From the NCBI GenBank assembly GCA_041746105.1, contig JBGTHP010000011.1, positions 1-64,000 of the forward strand: 64,000 nt of DNA. The letters run 5' to 3'. Below, piece after piece: positions 1-8,398 of this stretch (within the stretch, counting starts at the first letter, position 1; every line of letters begins with the position of its first letter). The stretch comes from JBFHRE01 sp041746105 (GTDB taxonomy: Bacteria; Actinomycetota; Acidimicrobiia; Spongiisociales; ZC4RG35). Under the pieces are notes generated by a model. It saw nothing but the letters and a program-made list of their open reading frames with translations. It had not been told where the DNA came from and did not search any database. The position numbers and the translations under genes are program-made.

Positions 1-260
1 GCAGCCGCCCCGGTGAAGAAGGCCGCAGCCGCCGCCAAACCCGCAGCCAAAAAGGCAGCAGCACCAGCCAAGAAGGCGACCACTGCCGCCCGCAGCGCAG
101 CCAAAAAAACCACCGCAGCCGCCAGACCGGCAGCCAAGAAGGCAGCCGCCCCGGTGAAGAAGGCCGCAGCCGCCGCCAAACCCGCAGCCAAAAAGGCAGC
201 AGCACCAGCCAAGAAGGCGACCACTGCCGCCCGCAGCGCAGCCAAAAAAACCACCGCAGC
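1..260 (+). repeat. Tandem in-frame 141-bp repeat in the histone-like tail
   Basis: Bases 1-119 recur identically at 142-260, a period of 141 bp or 47 codons. Identity extends to silent positions, so the copy is recent or kept similar by recombination. The first copy may begin upstream of the window. Confidence 0.9.
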
Positions 261-333
261 GGCCAAGAAGGCAGCTGCCCCCGCCCGCAAGGCTACGTCT
301 GGCGCCAAAAAACCGGCCACCCGCTCTCGCTGA
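1..333 (+). CDS. Lys/Ala/Pro-rich histone H1-like or HU C-terminal tail (5' truncated)
   Basis: The reading frame is open from base 1 to the TGA at 331-333, so this is the C-terminal part of a longer protein. The GTG at 13 is only an internal valine codon. All 110 visible residues are low complexity: Ala, Lys, Pro, Thr and Arg in AAAKKAAAP/AKKATTAARS-type units, ending in KKPATRSR. Such tails occur on actinobacterial HU (HupB) and on bacterial histone H1-like proteins, where they bind DNA electrostatically and compact the nucleoid. No HU core is visible, so whether it is HupB or a free H1-like protein cannot be decided here. The coding DNA contains a tandem 141-bp duplication. A perfect hairpin terminator follows the stop codon directly. 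Confidence 0.75.
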   Translation, partial: AAAPVKKAAAAAKPAAKKAAAPAKKATTAARSAAKKTTAAARPAAKKAAAPVKKAAAAAKPAAKKAAAPAKKATTAARSAAKKTTAAAKKAAAPARKATSGAKKPATRSR

Positions 334-344
334 GCCCAACGCCG

Positions 345-382
345 AAGCCGGGTCCGACTTAATATCGGACCCGGCTTTTGTT
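345..382 (+). terminator. Rho-independent terminator of the histone-like gene
   Basis: A perfect 13-bp stem (345-357 with 365-377) encloses a 7-nt loop and is followed by TTGTTT. It starts 12 nt after the stop codon of the histone-like gene and separates it from the formate-THF ligase gene. Confidence 0.9.
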
Positions 383-483
383 TGCCCCAGCCAACTGAGC
401 CCTGTTCCGCCTACCGGAACCGTCCCACATCGCGGATTGCGGTCGACTACGCTGCCGCGCCAAATGAGCAGGAGCCAGCCAGT

Positions 484-2253
484 ATGAGCAGCCCGTCCAA
501 AGTTCCGAGCGACCTCGAAATCGCCCGCGCCACCACCGTCTCCCCCATCACCGAGATTGCGGCCTCGATCGGTCTCAACCAAGACGAGTTGATCCTGTTC
601 GGCAACACCAAGGCCAAGATCAATCTGGACGCGCTCAAACGCATCGGCGCCAACCCCAAGGGCAAGTACGTCGACGTCACCGCGATAACCCCCACACCCC
701 TGGGAGAGGGCAAGACCACCACGACAATCGGCCTCACCCAGGGTCTCGGGTCGATCGGCCACAAGGCGATCGCAGCCATCCGCCAGCCATCGATGGGACC
801 CACCTTCGGGATCAAAGGTGGCGCCGCCGGAGGCGGCTACAGCCAGGTCGTTCCGATGGACGAGTTCAACCTCCATCTCACGGGTGACATCCACGCCATC
901 ACCGTGGCCCACAACCTGGTTGCCGCCGCAATCGACGCGCGCTGGTTCCACGAGACCAAGATGAACGACGAACAACTGGCCAAACTTGGTCTGACCCGCC
1001 TCAGCATCGACGTGTTCAATCTTCAATGGAACCGTGTGCTCGATATCAACGACAGGGCTTTGCGGAATGTGATCGTGGGCCTTGGCGGCAAAGCGGAAGG
1101 ACGGCCCCGCGAAACCGGATTCGACATCGCAGTCGCCTCCGAACTCATGGCCATCCTCGCTCTCGTCGACGGAGTCGACTACGCGTCGGCGTTGCGAAAC
1201 CTGCGCGAGCGGGTGGGCCGGGTTGTCTTCGGTATCTCCAAATATGGCCATCCGCTGACCCTCGAAGACCTAGGAGTCGCCGGTGCAGTGACCGTCCTGA
1301 TGAAAGACACACTTCATCCGACCCTGATGCAAACCATCGAGGGGCAAGCCGCGTTGGTTCACGCCGGACCCTTCGCAAATATCGCTCACGGCAACTCCTC
1401 GATCTTGGCCGACCGCATCGGGCTCCACCTCGGCGACTACGTCATCACCGAATCCGGCTTCGGCGCCGACATGGGCATGGAGAAGTTCATGGACATCAAG
1501 TGCCGCACTTCTGGCCTTCGGCCGGATTGCGTGGTCTTGGTGGCGACAGTCCGTGCCCTCAAGACACACGGCGGGGGACCAAAAGTGGTACTCGGCCGAC
1601 CTCTCGACCGTGCCTACACCGAGGAGAACCTCTCGTTACTCCAGGCCGGTATGCCGAATCTTCTTGCCCACATCGCCAACGTAAAACGATTCGGGGTACC
1701 GGTGGTGGTGGCCATCAACGCCTTCCCTACCGACTCGGCTGCGGAAGTGGCTTTGATCAAGGAAGCGGCTATCGCCGCCGGGGCATCCGACGCGGTACTC
1801 GCCAACCACTGGGCAGAAGGTGGAAAGGGAGCGGTCGCTCTGGCCGAGGCCGTGGTCCTTGCATGTGAAGAACCGAACGAGTTTGCCTACCTCTATCCCT
1901 TGAACATGTCGATCAAGGAGAAGATCGAGATTATTTGCCGCGACATCTATGGCGCGGGGGACGTCGAGTATTCGCCGGCCGCGGAAGCCCAGATCGCCGA
2001 TTTTGAGAGGGCCGGGTTCGGGTACCTGCCGATCTGCATGGCCAAGACCCATCTGTCGATCAGTCATGATGCTGCTCTCAAAGGTGCACCATCCGGTTTC
2101 ACGGTGCCGGTCCGCGAAGTGCGCGCCTCGGTCGGCGCCGGATTCATCTACCCGCTCTTGGGCGAGATGAGAACAATGCCTGGGCTTGGAGCAACCCCCG
2201 CGTACCTCAAGGTCGATATCGACGATGAGGGCAATGTCGTCGGGCTGTTCTGA
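484..2253 (+). CDS. fhs: Formate-tetrahydrofolate ligase (10-formyl-THF synthetase)
   Basis: Catalyses formate + ATP + THF = 10-formyl-THF + ADP + Pi in the cytoplasm. The 589-residue product is close to the usual 555-600. The family nucleotide-binding loop TPLGEGKTTTTIG lies near residue 62, followed by RQPSMGPTFGIKGGAAGGG and the conserved MDEFNLHLTGDIHAI segment. The open frame reaches back to 382, but ATG 484 is preferred because AGGAG (470-474) lies 9 nt upstream and family similarity begins shortly after it. A VOC gene starts 2 nt after the stop, and the formate dehydrogenase genes follow, so this is a formate/C1-THF block. Run in reverse, the enzyme would make ATP and formate from C1 units released during betaine demethylation. 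Direction is inferred from context. Confidence 0.97.
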   Translation: MSSPSKVPSDLEIARATTVSPITEIAASIGLNQDELILFGNTKAKINLDALKRIGANPKGKYVDVTAITPTPLGEGKTTTTIGLTQGLGSIGHKAIAAIRQPSMGPTFGIKGGAAGGGYSQVVPMDEFNLHLTGDIHAITVAHNLVAAAIDARWFHETKMNDEQLAKLGLTRLSIDVFNLQWNRVLDINDRALRNVIVGLGGKAEGRPRETGFDIAVASELMAILALVDGVDYASALRNLRERVGRVVFGISKYGHPLTLEDLGVAGAVTVLMKDTLHPTLMQTIEGQAALVHAGPFANIAHGNSSILADRIGLHLGDYVITESGFGADMGMEKFMDIKCRTSGLRPDCVVLVATVRALKTHGGGPKVVLGRPLDRAYTEENLSLLQAGMPNLLAHIANVKRFGVPVVVAINAFPTDSAAEVALIKEAAIAAGASDAVLANHWAEGGKGAVALAEAVVLACEEPNEFAYLYPLNMSIKEKIEIICRDIYGAGDVEYSPAAEAQIADFERAGFGYLPICMAKTHLSISHDAALKGAPSGFTVPVREVRASVGAGFIYPLLGEMRTMPGLGATPAYLKVDIDDEGNVVGLF

Positions 2254-2255
2254 CG

Positions 2256-2690
2256 ATGACAACCGTCCGGGGCATCACCGTCGATGTGTCCGACCTGGAT
2301 CGGGGTTTGCGGTTCTGGGGAACCCTCCTCGGTTTGGAGGAAGTCGAGCGGTATCAGGAGTATCTGTGGATGGGAGACATCGCTCCCGGCCTTCCTCTGA
2401 TTCTGCAGGAGACCGGCGACCGCAAACTCGGCAAGAACCGTGTTCACTTCGATCTCAGCGGCGACGCCGACGGGGCGGTCGAACGCCTCGCGGCCGCATT
2501 GGGCGCAACACTGGTCGAAGAAGTAGAGAATCCGGCCTACGCTTTGGTGGTTATGGCCGACCCAGATGGAAACGAATTCTGCATCAGCAGACGACTATCC
2601 CCTGCTCTGGAAAAGGCGTATCCGCGAACCCAGGTTTCAGGACCACACGTAGGGTGGTCTCCAGCCCAGAGTTCGACAGAAGGGAGGTGA
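2256..2690 (+). CDS. VOC-superfamily (glyoxalase/bleomycin resistance fold) protein
   Basis: A 144-residue protein with vicinal-oxygen-chelate features: the opening GITVDVSDLDRGLRFWGTLLGLEE matches the first beta-alpha unit, and VVMADPDGNEFCISRR matches the closing strand with its usual D-P-D-G-N-x-F and metal-ligand Glu. Members are metal-dependent lyases, dioxygenases or resistance proteins, and the substrate cannot be read from sequence. It begins 2 nt after fhs, and its last codons overlap the strong AGGGAGG ribosome site of the formate dehydrogenase gene, so it is co-transcribed and probably coupled with both. A role in C1 metabolism is suggested only by position. Confidence 0.85.
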   Translation: MTTVRGITVDVSDLDRGLRFWGTLLGLEEVERYQEYLWMGDIAPGLPLILQETGDRKLGKNRVHFDLSGDADGAVERLAAALGATLVEEVENPAYALVVMADPDGNEFCISRRLSPALEKAYPRTQVSGPHVGWSPAQSSTEGR

Positions 2691-2697
2691 AAACACG

Positions 2698-4605
2698 ATG
2701 GCAAGACCACGATTGACAACACCTCTCGTGCGCCGGGAAGGCTCACTCCATCCTGCAAGTTGGGATGAAGCCCTCGCCGCCGCCGCCGCCGGATTAGGGG
2801 CGGTTCGGGATGGGCACGGTCCCTCGGCGGTTGGAATGTTCAGCTGCTCGAAGGCGACCAACGAGACCAACTACATGGCCCAGAAGTTCGCCAGGGTGGT
2901 GCTCGGTACCAACAACATCGACTCCTGCAACCGAACTTGACACGCTCCCAGCGTCACCGGTCTGGTGGCGGTTCTCGGAGCCGGAGGCGGTACCAGCAGC
3001 TACGAAGAGATAGAGAACACGGACGTGATCCTTCTCTGGGGTTCCAACGCGCGCAACGCCCATCCAATCTTCTTTCACCACCTCCTCAAAGGTGTCCACA
3101 ACGGCGCTCGCCTCTATGGCATCGACCCTCGTCGGAGCGAGTCGGCCCAGTGGGCCGATGTGTGGCTCGGCATCGACGTCGGCTCCGATATCGCCCTCGC
3201 CAACGCCATGGCCAAGGTGATCATCGACGAAGGCCTTCATCGTCTCACCTTCATCGAGCACGCCACCACCGGGTTCGACGCGTATGCGGAAACGGTCTCC
3301 TCCTATACGCTCGAGCGCGCAACCGAGATCACCGGTATCCCAGGTGAAGTCATCCGGGAGATGGCGATCGCCTATGCCACCGCTGACACGGCCCAGATCT
3401 GCTGGACGCTGGGCATCACCGAGCACCACAACGCAACCGACAACGTTCTCGCTCTCATCAGCCTTGCCCTCCTCACCGGACAGGTCGGACGCTACGGGTC
3501 GGGACTGGTCCCGATTCGTGGACAAAACAACGTCCAGGGTGGCGGGGATATGGGCGCCCTGCCCAACAAACTCCCAGGTTTCCAGGACGTTGAGGACGAT
3601 GCCTTCCGAGGAAAGTTCGAAGCTCTCTACGGCAAGACGATCCCGACCCAGAAGGGATGGCACCTGACCCAGATGTTCGAGGCGATGGCCGCAGGCAAAT
3701 TGCGAGCGCTATACGTGATCGGAGAAAACCCCGCCCAGTCAGAAGCCGACTCGGCCCACACGCGCAATTCGCTGGAAAAACTCGACTTCATGGTGGTTCA
3801 GGACATCTTCCTGACGGCAACCGCGGAAATGGCCGACGTCGTATTGCCGGCTGCGGCCGACTGGGCGGAGGCAGAAGGCACGGTGACCAGTTCCGAGCGG
3901 CGGGTGCAGAGAGTGAGGGCGGCGTTGGTGCCACCCGGCGATGCCCGTACCGACCTCCATATTCTCTCGGCATTGGCCGAGGCGATGGGATCGGGGTGGG
4001 GGTACCCGACAGCCGAAGATGCCTGGGACGAACTGCGGTCGCTCTCGCCACCACATGCCGGAATGAGTTACCGGCGGCTCGAACAAATGGGCGGAATCCA
4101 GTGGCCGTGTCCATCCGAAGATCATCCCGGCACACTTTTTCTTCATTCGCGGCTATGGGACGAGGATCCCGTAGTCGACCCCGCCCCGTTCATCCCGGTC
4201 GAGTGGGCCGCTCCGGTCGACACCCTCTCCGATGAGTTTCCGCTTCGCATGACGACGGGGCGCCATCTCGATGGGTTCAACACCGGAGTCCAGTCGGGCG
4301 GATTCGAGTCTCCGATCCGAATCGGCTGCACCATCGACGTATCGCCGGAGGACGCCGACCGTCTCGCCCTCGTAACCGGCGAAACTGTGACAGTTGCGTC
4401 ACGTCGTGGTTCGATCGACGCACCGGTTCGAATCGATTCAGGACTCAGACCAGGTCTGACCTTCATGGCGCTGCATTATCCCGACGAGGTCGACATCAAT
4501 GTCCTCACCATCGAGGCGTGGGATCCCAAGTCCGGCACCGCCGAGTTCAAAGCCACCGCCATCCGCATCGACAAGGTCGATACGCTGACAGCGGCCGGGC
4601 ATTGA
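2698..4605 (+). CDS. fdhA: Formate dehydrogenase catalytic (molybdopterin) subunit, selenoprotein, lacking the N-terminal Fe-S part
   Basis: Oxidises formate to CO2 at a Mo/W bis-MGD centre. The frame runs 635 codons through one TGA (2938-2940, residue 81), placed as NNIDSCNRT-U-HAPSVTGL. This is the family position of the metal-ligating Cys or selenocysteine, followed by the conserved His. A SECIS hairpin follows at once, so the TGA is read as selenocysteine. Later motifs include ENTDVILLWGSNARNAHPI, QNNVQGGGDMGALP, VIGENPAQSEAD, ADVVLPAAADWAEAEGTVTSSERR, and a C-terminal molydopterin-dinucleotide domain with RMTTGRHLDGFNTG. It starts at LTTPLVRREG, where an intact FdhA would already have passed its Fe4S4 domain; that missing half is encoded at 6414-7373. 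The start is well supported by AGGGAGG (2681-2687). Without Sec insertion only an 80-residue peptide would be made. Confidence 0.95.
2938..2981 (+). promoter_or_regulatory. Selenocysteine UGA codon and bacterial SECIS element
   Basis: After UGA 2938-2940, bases 2953-2958 pair with 2964-2969 (6 bp with one G-U pair) around the apical loop GGTCT (2959-2963). An outer stem pairs 2944-2948 with 2977-2981. Exactly 18 nt separate UGA from the loop. From memory, E. coli fdhF has the same GGUCU loop at the same distance. This is the SelB-binding signal expected for co-translational selenocysteine insertion. selA, selB, selC and selD are not in the window. Confidence 0.92.
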
Positions 4606-4606
4606 C

Positions 4607-6346
4607 GTGGATCTGAAGCTAGCCGGAAGACAGGCCACCTCCGCGGAAAACGCAGTCATCGCCTCGGTCTGCCCCGAAGCCGAAACCGTCGAACTGGCCG
4701 GGCGCGTCATCCGCCTCGAACGCAACACCCATCGCCACCTGCTCCTTCCGGCGCTTGCCGCCGTGCAGTCCGAGATCGGCTGGGTTTCACCGGGGGCGCT
4801 CGAGGAAATTTGCCGCCGCCTTCACATTCCACCAGCAGAGGCCTTCGGCGTTGCATCGTTCTACGCGCTGATTTCGACAGAGGCTCGGCCGGCGTCCGTT
4901 GCCCACGTCTGCGATGACACGGCCTGCCGAGCGGCCGGAGGCGCCGCCCTCCTGGCCGGCATGGACGGGCGCGACGACGTGATCTCATCACCGTGCCTCG
5001 GACAGTGTGACCGAAGACCCGCAGTGCTGATCCAGCGGGCGGGCGAACCGGACCTGGTCATAACCGGAGCAACCCGTGAAAAGGTGCTGGCGGCATTGGC
5101 CGGGGCCACTTCGGCCACCACCGACGCCCCGCTGGTTGTCGGTGACCGTCTGTTGTCTCGAATCGGCAATACCGACCCAACCTCCCTCGACGATTTCCGA
5201 GCTTTTGGCGGGTTCCAGGCGCTGGCCCGTGCACTCGAGATGGGGCCGGACGAGATCATCACCCAATTGAAGGCGTCTGGACTCAAGGGCCGGGGTGGGG
5301 CGGCCTTTCCCACCGGGGTCAAATGGGAGGCGGTCCGCGCCCAACCACCCGGTCCCAGAGTGGTCGTGTGCAATGCAGATGAATCGGAGCCGGGGACTTT
5401 CAAGGACCGCGTGGTGATGGAGGGCGACCCGTTCGCCCTCATCGAGTCCATCACGATCGCGGGTTTTGCTGTGGAGGCGGACCGCGGATTCCTGTATATC
5501 CGGGGCGAATACCCGCTCGCTCATGCCAGCCTCGCCCATGCCATCGCCACCAGCAGGGAGGCTGGTTTCCTCGGCACCGATATCCTGGGTTCGGGTTTCG
5601 ACTTCGACATCGAATTGCGCAAGGGACAGGGCGCATACATCTGCGGGGAAGAGACGGCGCTCTTCAATTCGATCGAGGGCTTCCGGGGAGAACCCCGCCA
5701 AAAACCTCCCTTTCCCGTTCAGTCGGGACTCTTTGGCCTTCCCACAGTCATCAACAACGTCGAGACGTTGGTCAACGTGCCCTGGGTGATCACCGAGGGG
5801 GGCGAGGCGTATTCGCGCATCGGGACACCCGACTCGACCGGAACAAGGCTCTTTTGCCTTTCCGGGGACGTCGCCCACCCCGGGGTCTATGAATTCGAGT
5901 CGGGCCGCACCTTGGGCGAGGCCATTGAAGCCGCCGGCGGCCCAGTCGGAACTCCCTCCTTCATCATGCTGGGCGGCGCCGCCGGCTCTCTGGTGTCTGC
6001 CACAAATCTCGATCTGAAACTGACCTTCGAGGATTCGCGTGCGGCCGGAGTCTCGCTCGGCTCAGGGGTGATCATGCTGTTCAACGACGGGGTCGACATG
6101 AAGGGGATCGTCCGCCGTATCGCCCGCTTCTTTCGTGACGAGTCGTGCGGTCAATGTGTGCCATGCCGGGTGGGCACCCAGCGCGTGGAGGAGGCGGTCG
6201 CCCGATCAGATGGCAGCATCGAAGCCGCTCTCATCGAGGATATCGACCGGGCGATGAAGGACGCATCCATCTGCGGCCTCGGCCACACTGCGGCTGCAGT
6301 CGTCCGTTCCGCAATTGCTTTGGGGATTTTCGGAGAAGCCAAATGA
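4607..6346 (+). CDS. Fused NuoE-NuoF-type diaphorase subunit of NAD-dependent formate dehydrogenase
   Basis: Passes electrons between NAD(H) and the formate dehydrogenase Fe-S chain. Residues about 30-150 are a NuoE/FdsG-like thioredoxin-fold domain with [2Fe-2S] ligands in VCDDTACRAAGG and SSPCLGQCDRRP. Residues about 170-579 are NuoF/FdsB/HoxF-like: GRGGAAFPTGVKWE (FMN/NAD), CNADESEPGTFKDR, GAYICGEETALFNSIEG, then the [4Fe-4S] ligands SCGQCVPCRVGTQR and CGLGHTA. The GTG start lies one base after the stop of the catalytic subunit, implying coupling. FdsG and FdsB are usually separate genes, although NuoE-NuoF fusions are known in HoxF-like proteins. The partner Fe-S subunit is encoded next, so 2698-7373 gives a soluble FdsABG-like complex in three polypeptides. 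Confidence 0.94.
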   Translation: MDLKLAGRQATSAENAVIASVCPEAETVELAGRVIRLERNTHRHLLLPALAAVQSEIGWVSPGALEEICRRLHIPPAEAFGVASFYALISTEARPASVAHVCDDTACRAAGGAALLAGMDGRDDVISSPCLGQCDRRPAVLIQRAGEPDLVITGATREKVLAALAGATSATTDAPLVVGDRLLSRIGNTDPTSLDDFRAFGGFQALARALEMGPDEIITQLKASGLKGRGGAAFPTGVKWEAVRAQPPGPRVVVCNADESEPGTFKDRVVMEGDPFALIESITIAGFAVEADRGFLYIRGEYPLAHASLAHAIATSREAGFLGTDILGSGFDFDIELRKGQGAYICGEETALFNSIEGFRGEPRQKPPFPVQSGLFGLPTVINNVETLVNVPWVITEGGEAYSRIGTPDSTGTRLFCLSGDVAHPGVYEFESGRTLGEAIEAAGGPVGTPSFIMLGGAAGSLVSATNLDLKLTFEDSRAAGVSLGSGVIMLFNDGVDMKGIVRRIARFFRDESCGQCVPCRVGTQRVEEAVARSDGSIEAALIEDIDRAMKDASICGLGHTAAAVVRSAIALGIFGEAK

Positions 6347-6413
6347 GGGCCGCTCAATCCGCACTCCCGATACGCCGCTCAGTAGACCAGTCGCCTTTCC
6401 CGGCAGTCATGCG

Positions 6414-7373
6414 ATGAACGAGTTCGTCACCATCACCATCGATGGCAGCCAGGTCGAGGTGGCGGCTGGTTCGACCTTGCTCGACGCCTGCCGATCGGTG
6501 AGCAAGGACCAACCCACACTTTGTTACCTAGAAACGCTGACCCCGGTCAACGTATGCCGGGTGTGTGTGGTGGAGGTGGAGGGAAGCCGGACCCTGGTCC
6601 CGTCTTGTTCGCGGGTTGCCGAGGACGGGATGGTTGTCCAGACCGAATCGGAGAGGGTCAGCCACTCGCGCAAGTTGGTCTTCGAGTTCCTCGCATCCTC
6701 GGTCGACATGTCGCTCGTCGATGAAGACACGAGGGTGTGGATGGATCGCTACGAATGCCAACCGGAACGGTTCGGTCCACCGGCGGCTCCTGCCACCGAT
6801 CGCGACCGCCGCCACGCCGGCCACCACCACTCACCCGATGGCGCCACTGCCGAGACCGTGCACCAATCGGTCAAGGTGGACAATTCGCTGTACGTGCGCG
6901 ACTACTCCAAATGTGTACTTTGCTATAAGTGTGTGTCGGCCTGCGGCGAGGATGCCCAGAACACTTTTGCGATCGCTGTTGCCGGCCGCGGATTCGACGC
7001 CGGCATCTCGACCGAGTACGACACCGGCCTCACCGATTCGGCATGCGTCTTCTGTGGCAACTGTGTCGGGGTTTGCCCTACCGGCGCCCTCATGTTCCGA
7101 TCGGAGTACGAATTGCGTCGGGCCGAGATGTGGGAAGAGGACCGCCAAACCGTCACCCGCACCATCTGTTCTTATTGCGGGGTCGGCTGCAATCTCGACC
7201 TCCATGTCCAAGACAACCGAATCGTCAAGGTGAGCTCACCCAACGATCATTCTGTCACGTCGGGCAACCTCTGCATCAAGGGCAGGTTCGGATACGAGTA
7301 CGTCCAAGAACTGGGCGACCTTGCCGACACTCCGATCGACCTGATCCTGCGCCGGGCGAGGGACAAGGCATAG
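6414..7373 (+). CDS. Detached N-terminal iron-sulfur half of the formate dehydrogenase alpha subunit
   Basis: 319 residues holding what is normally the front of an NAD-type FdhA. Residues 1-75 are a [2Fe-2S] ferredoxin-like domain (CYLETLTPVNVCRVCVVEVEG, then SCSR). A His-rich linker (RHAGHHH) follows near 135. Two [4Fe-4S] motifs come next, YSKCVLCYKCVSACGED and SACVFCGNCVGVCPTGAL. The molybdopterin-oxidoreductase Fe4S4 domain follows (CSYCGVGCNLDL, closing Cys in SGNLCIKGRFG). It stops just after this motif, where the catalytic gene 2698-4605 would begin, so the two products together make one complete alpha subunit. ATG 6414 is preferred over the open frame from 6315 because the ferredoxin fold starts with MNEFVTITIDG. 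No frameshift remnant joins the halves; the order is reversed with the diaphorase gene between. A His-Cys NuoG-type cluster motif is not evident. Confidence 0.93.
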   Translation: MNEFVTITIDGSQVEVAAGSTLLDACRSVSKDQPTLCYLETLTPVNVCRVCVVEVEGSRTLVPSCSRVAEDGMVVQTESERVSHSRKLVFEFLASSVDMSLVDEDTRVWMDRYECQPERFGPPAAPATDRDRRHAGHHHSPDGATAETVHQSVKVDNSLYVRDYSKCVLCYKCVSACGEDAQNTFAIAVAGRGFDAGISTEYDTGLTDSACVFCGNCVGVCPTGALMFRSEYELRRAEMWEEDRQTVTRTICSYCGVGCNLDLHVQDNRIVKVSSPNDHSVTSGNLCIKGRFGYEYVQELGDLADTPIDLILRRARDKA

Positions 7374-7437
7374 AAGCGGACCCGTCGGGAGACACCCAAG
7401 ATCGATGTCCGCTCAGTGGGCGCAGATCGGGCTGGAC

Positions 7438-7944
7438 CTAATCAGGCCGCTTGCGAAGCTCGTCTTCGAGGGCCAGCAGAACTGGCAACACCGCCCGATC
7501 CTTGGGCCGGTTGGCCGTTCGTTTCGAGCGGATGATGTCGGCCAGGGCAGCAGCCCGAACCACGAGCCCGTCAATTTCAAAAACGACGGCGGATTCGACA
7601 AGATCGGCATATCCACCAGTCCCCACTGGAATCGAAGCAAGATCGAGGTCCCCACATCGAGTCGTCAGGTTCAACATCGCCACCGCCGCCAACAGCTCGG
7701 GGTGGGGTTCGAATGCGATCCCATCTGGACTCCGTTCGCTCCTGATTTTTGCCTCGAGGTCGACCAGAGCCGTCGCCAACCGGTCGAGGTTGGCTGGATC
7801 GGGGTCAGGCACGATGTCGGCGTCGTTTGTCAGGACCGTGGATCCGTGGAGGGTTGCTGCCATGCCCCCGACCAAAACATAGGCCACCTCGTGCCGGTCG
7901 AGCACCTCGAAGAGGCAGAAAGGATCCAGAACGGCAGCCATCAA
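7438..7944 (-). CDS. Nucleotidyltransferase-fold protein (AbiEii/MNT-like), probable toxin-type partner
   Basis: 168 residues. The N-terminus has the polymerase-beta nucleotidyltransferase signature: VAYVLVGGMAATLHGS followed by a D-x-D pair in TNDADIV. A later acidic strand (CGDLDLAS) and the C-terminal ADIIRSKRTANRPKDRAVLP helix resemble the AbiEii/MNT-type family. Its ATG overlaps the end of the XRE gene by 4 bp, so the two are translated together. An HTH regulator followed by a nucleotidyltransferase is the layout of type IV AbiE-like and other toxin-antitoxin pairs in which the enzyme modifies tRNA or its partner. Toxicity is inferred from family and context. It converges on the formate dehydrogenase operon. 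Confidence 0.85.
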   Translation of the reverse strand: MMAAVLDPFCLFEVLDRHEVAYVLVGGMAATLHGSTVLTNDADIVPDPDPANLDRLATALVDLEAKIRSERSPDGIAFEPHPELLAAVAMLNLTTRCGDLDLASIPVGTGGYADLVESAVVFEIDGLVVRAAALADIIRSKRTANRPKDRAVLPVLLALEDELRKRPD

Positions 7945-8258
7945 GCGGAACCGAGCACGGCAGACGCACGGAGACGCGACATGTTGGCAAGACCTTCGAG
8001 TCGCTGCCGGGGTGTCAGGGACAGCTGCTGGATGATTTGAGCACGGTCCACATCGGGCCCGATCACGAGGTCACCTACCAGCTCACAGGCCGACAACAAG
8101 GCCGCAAGCGTTGAGAGTCTCGGCTCATCATGGCCGTTCTCCCAACGCGAGACGGCCGATTGTGTCGTGCCGAGACGATGGGCCAGCTCCACTTGGCTCA
8201 AACCGGCGCCGATTCGCCACTGCCGGATGGCAGCCGAAATCGTCTCCGGTCTGTTCAC
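7941..8258 (-). CDS. XRE-family helix-turn-helix regulator, probable antitoxin/autoregulator
   Basis: About 105 residues with a classic XRE fold: ISAAIRQWRIGAGLSQVELAHRLG, then TQSAVSRWENGHDEPRLSTLAALLSAC. The C-terminus is charged and helical (TPRQRLEGLANMSRL). The frame is open upstream to 8381, but that stretch covers AT-rich promoter DNA, so GTG 8258 or TTG 8273 is a better start. It overlaps the downstream nucleotidyltransferase gene by 4 bp. It probably represses its own promoter through the repeats at 8275-8308. Confidence 0.85.
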   Translation of the reverse strand: MNRPETISAAIRQWRIGAGLSQVELAHRLGTTQSAVSRWENGHDEPRLSTLAALLSACELVGDLVIGPDVDRAQIIQQLSLTPRQRLEGLANMSRLRASAVLGSA

Positions 8259-8330
8259 GGAAATCCGGTCCAATGCTATATCCTTATCGCTATATCGCCA
8301 TATGATAAAGCATATAATAGCTTGATTCAA
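8259..8330 (-). promoter_or_regulatory. AT-rich promoter/operator of the XRE-nucleotidyltransferase operon
   Basis: This is an AT-rich island in GC-rich DNA. On the minus strand, TTGAAT (8325-8330) and TATCAT (8302-8307) are 17 nt apart, a plausible -35/-10 pair. The octamer GCTATATC occurs at 8275-8282 and 8289-8296, over the predicted transcription start, and TTATC/GATAA arms flank one copy. The layout fits autorepression by the XRE protein. Base composition may also indicate acquired DNA. Confidence 0.5.
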
Positions 8331-8398
8331 ATGCCAGGTAATGGGGCTCCCCGGGTCTGCCGACAACTCACCGACGGCCACCGGGCTAGATTCCGGCG

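Noticed and set aside
382..483. Longer N-terminus for formate-THF ligase
   Set aside because: The 34 extra codons overlap the terminator tail, look unlike the family, and a good ribosome site precedes ATG 484.
1026..1868. 280-residue open frame within fhs on the same strand
   Set aside because: Its Arg/Pro-rich composition is typical of an out-of-frame translation of GC-rich coding DNA.
2938..2940. TGA taken as a frameshift or pseudogene break in fdhA
   Set aside because: The frame is intact on both sides, the stop is at the catalytic residue, and a SECIS hairpin follows. Selenocysteine explains it without sequence error.
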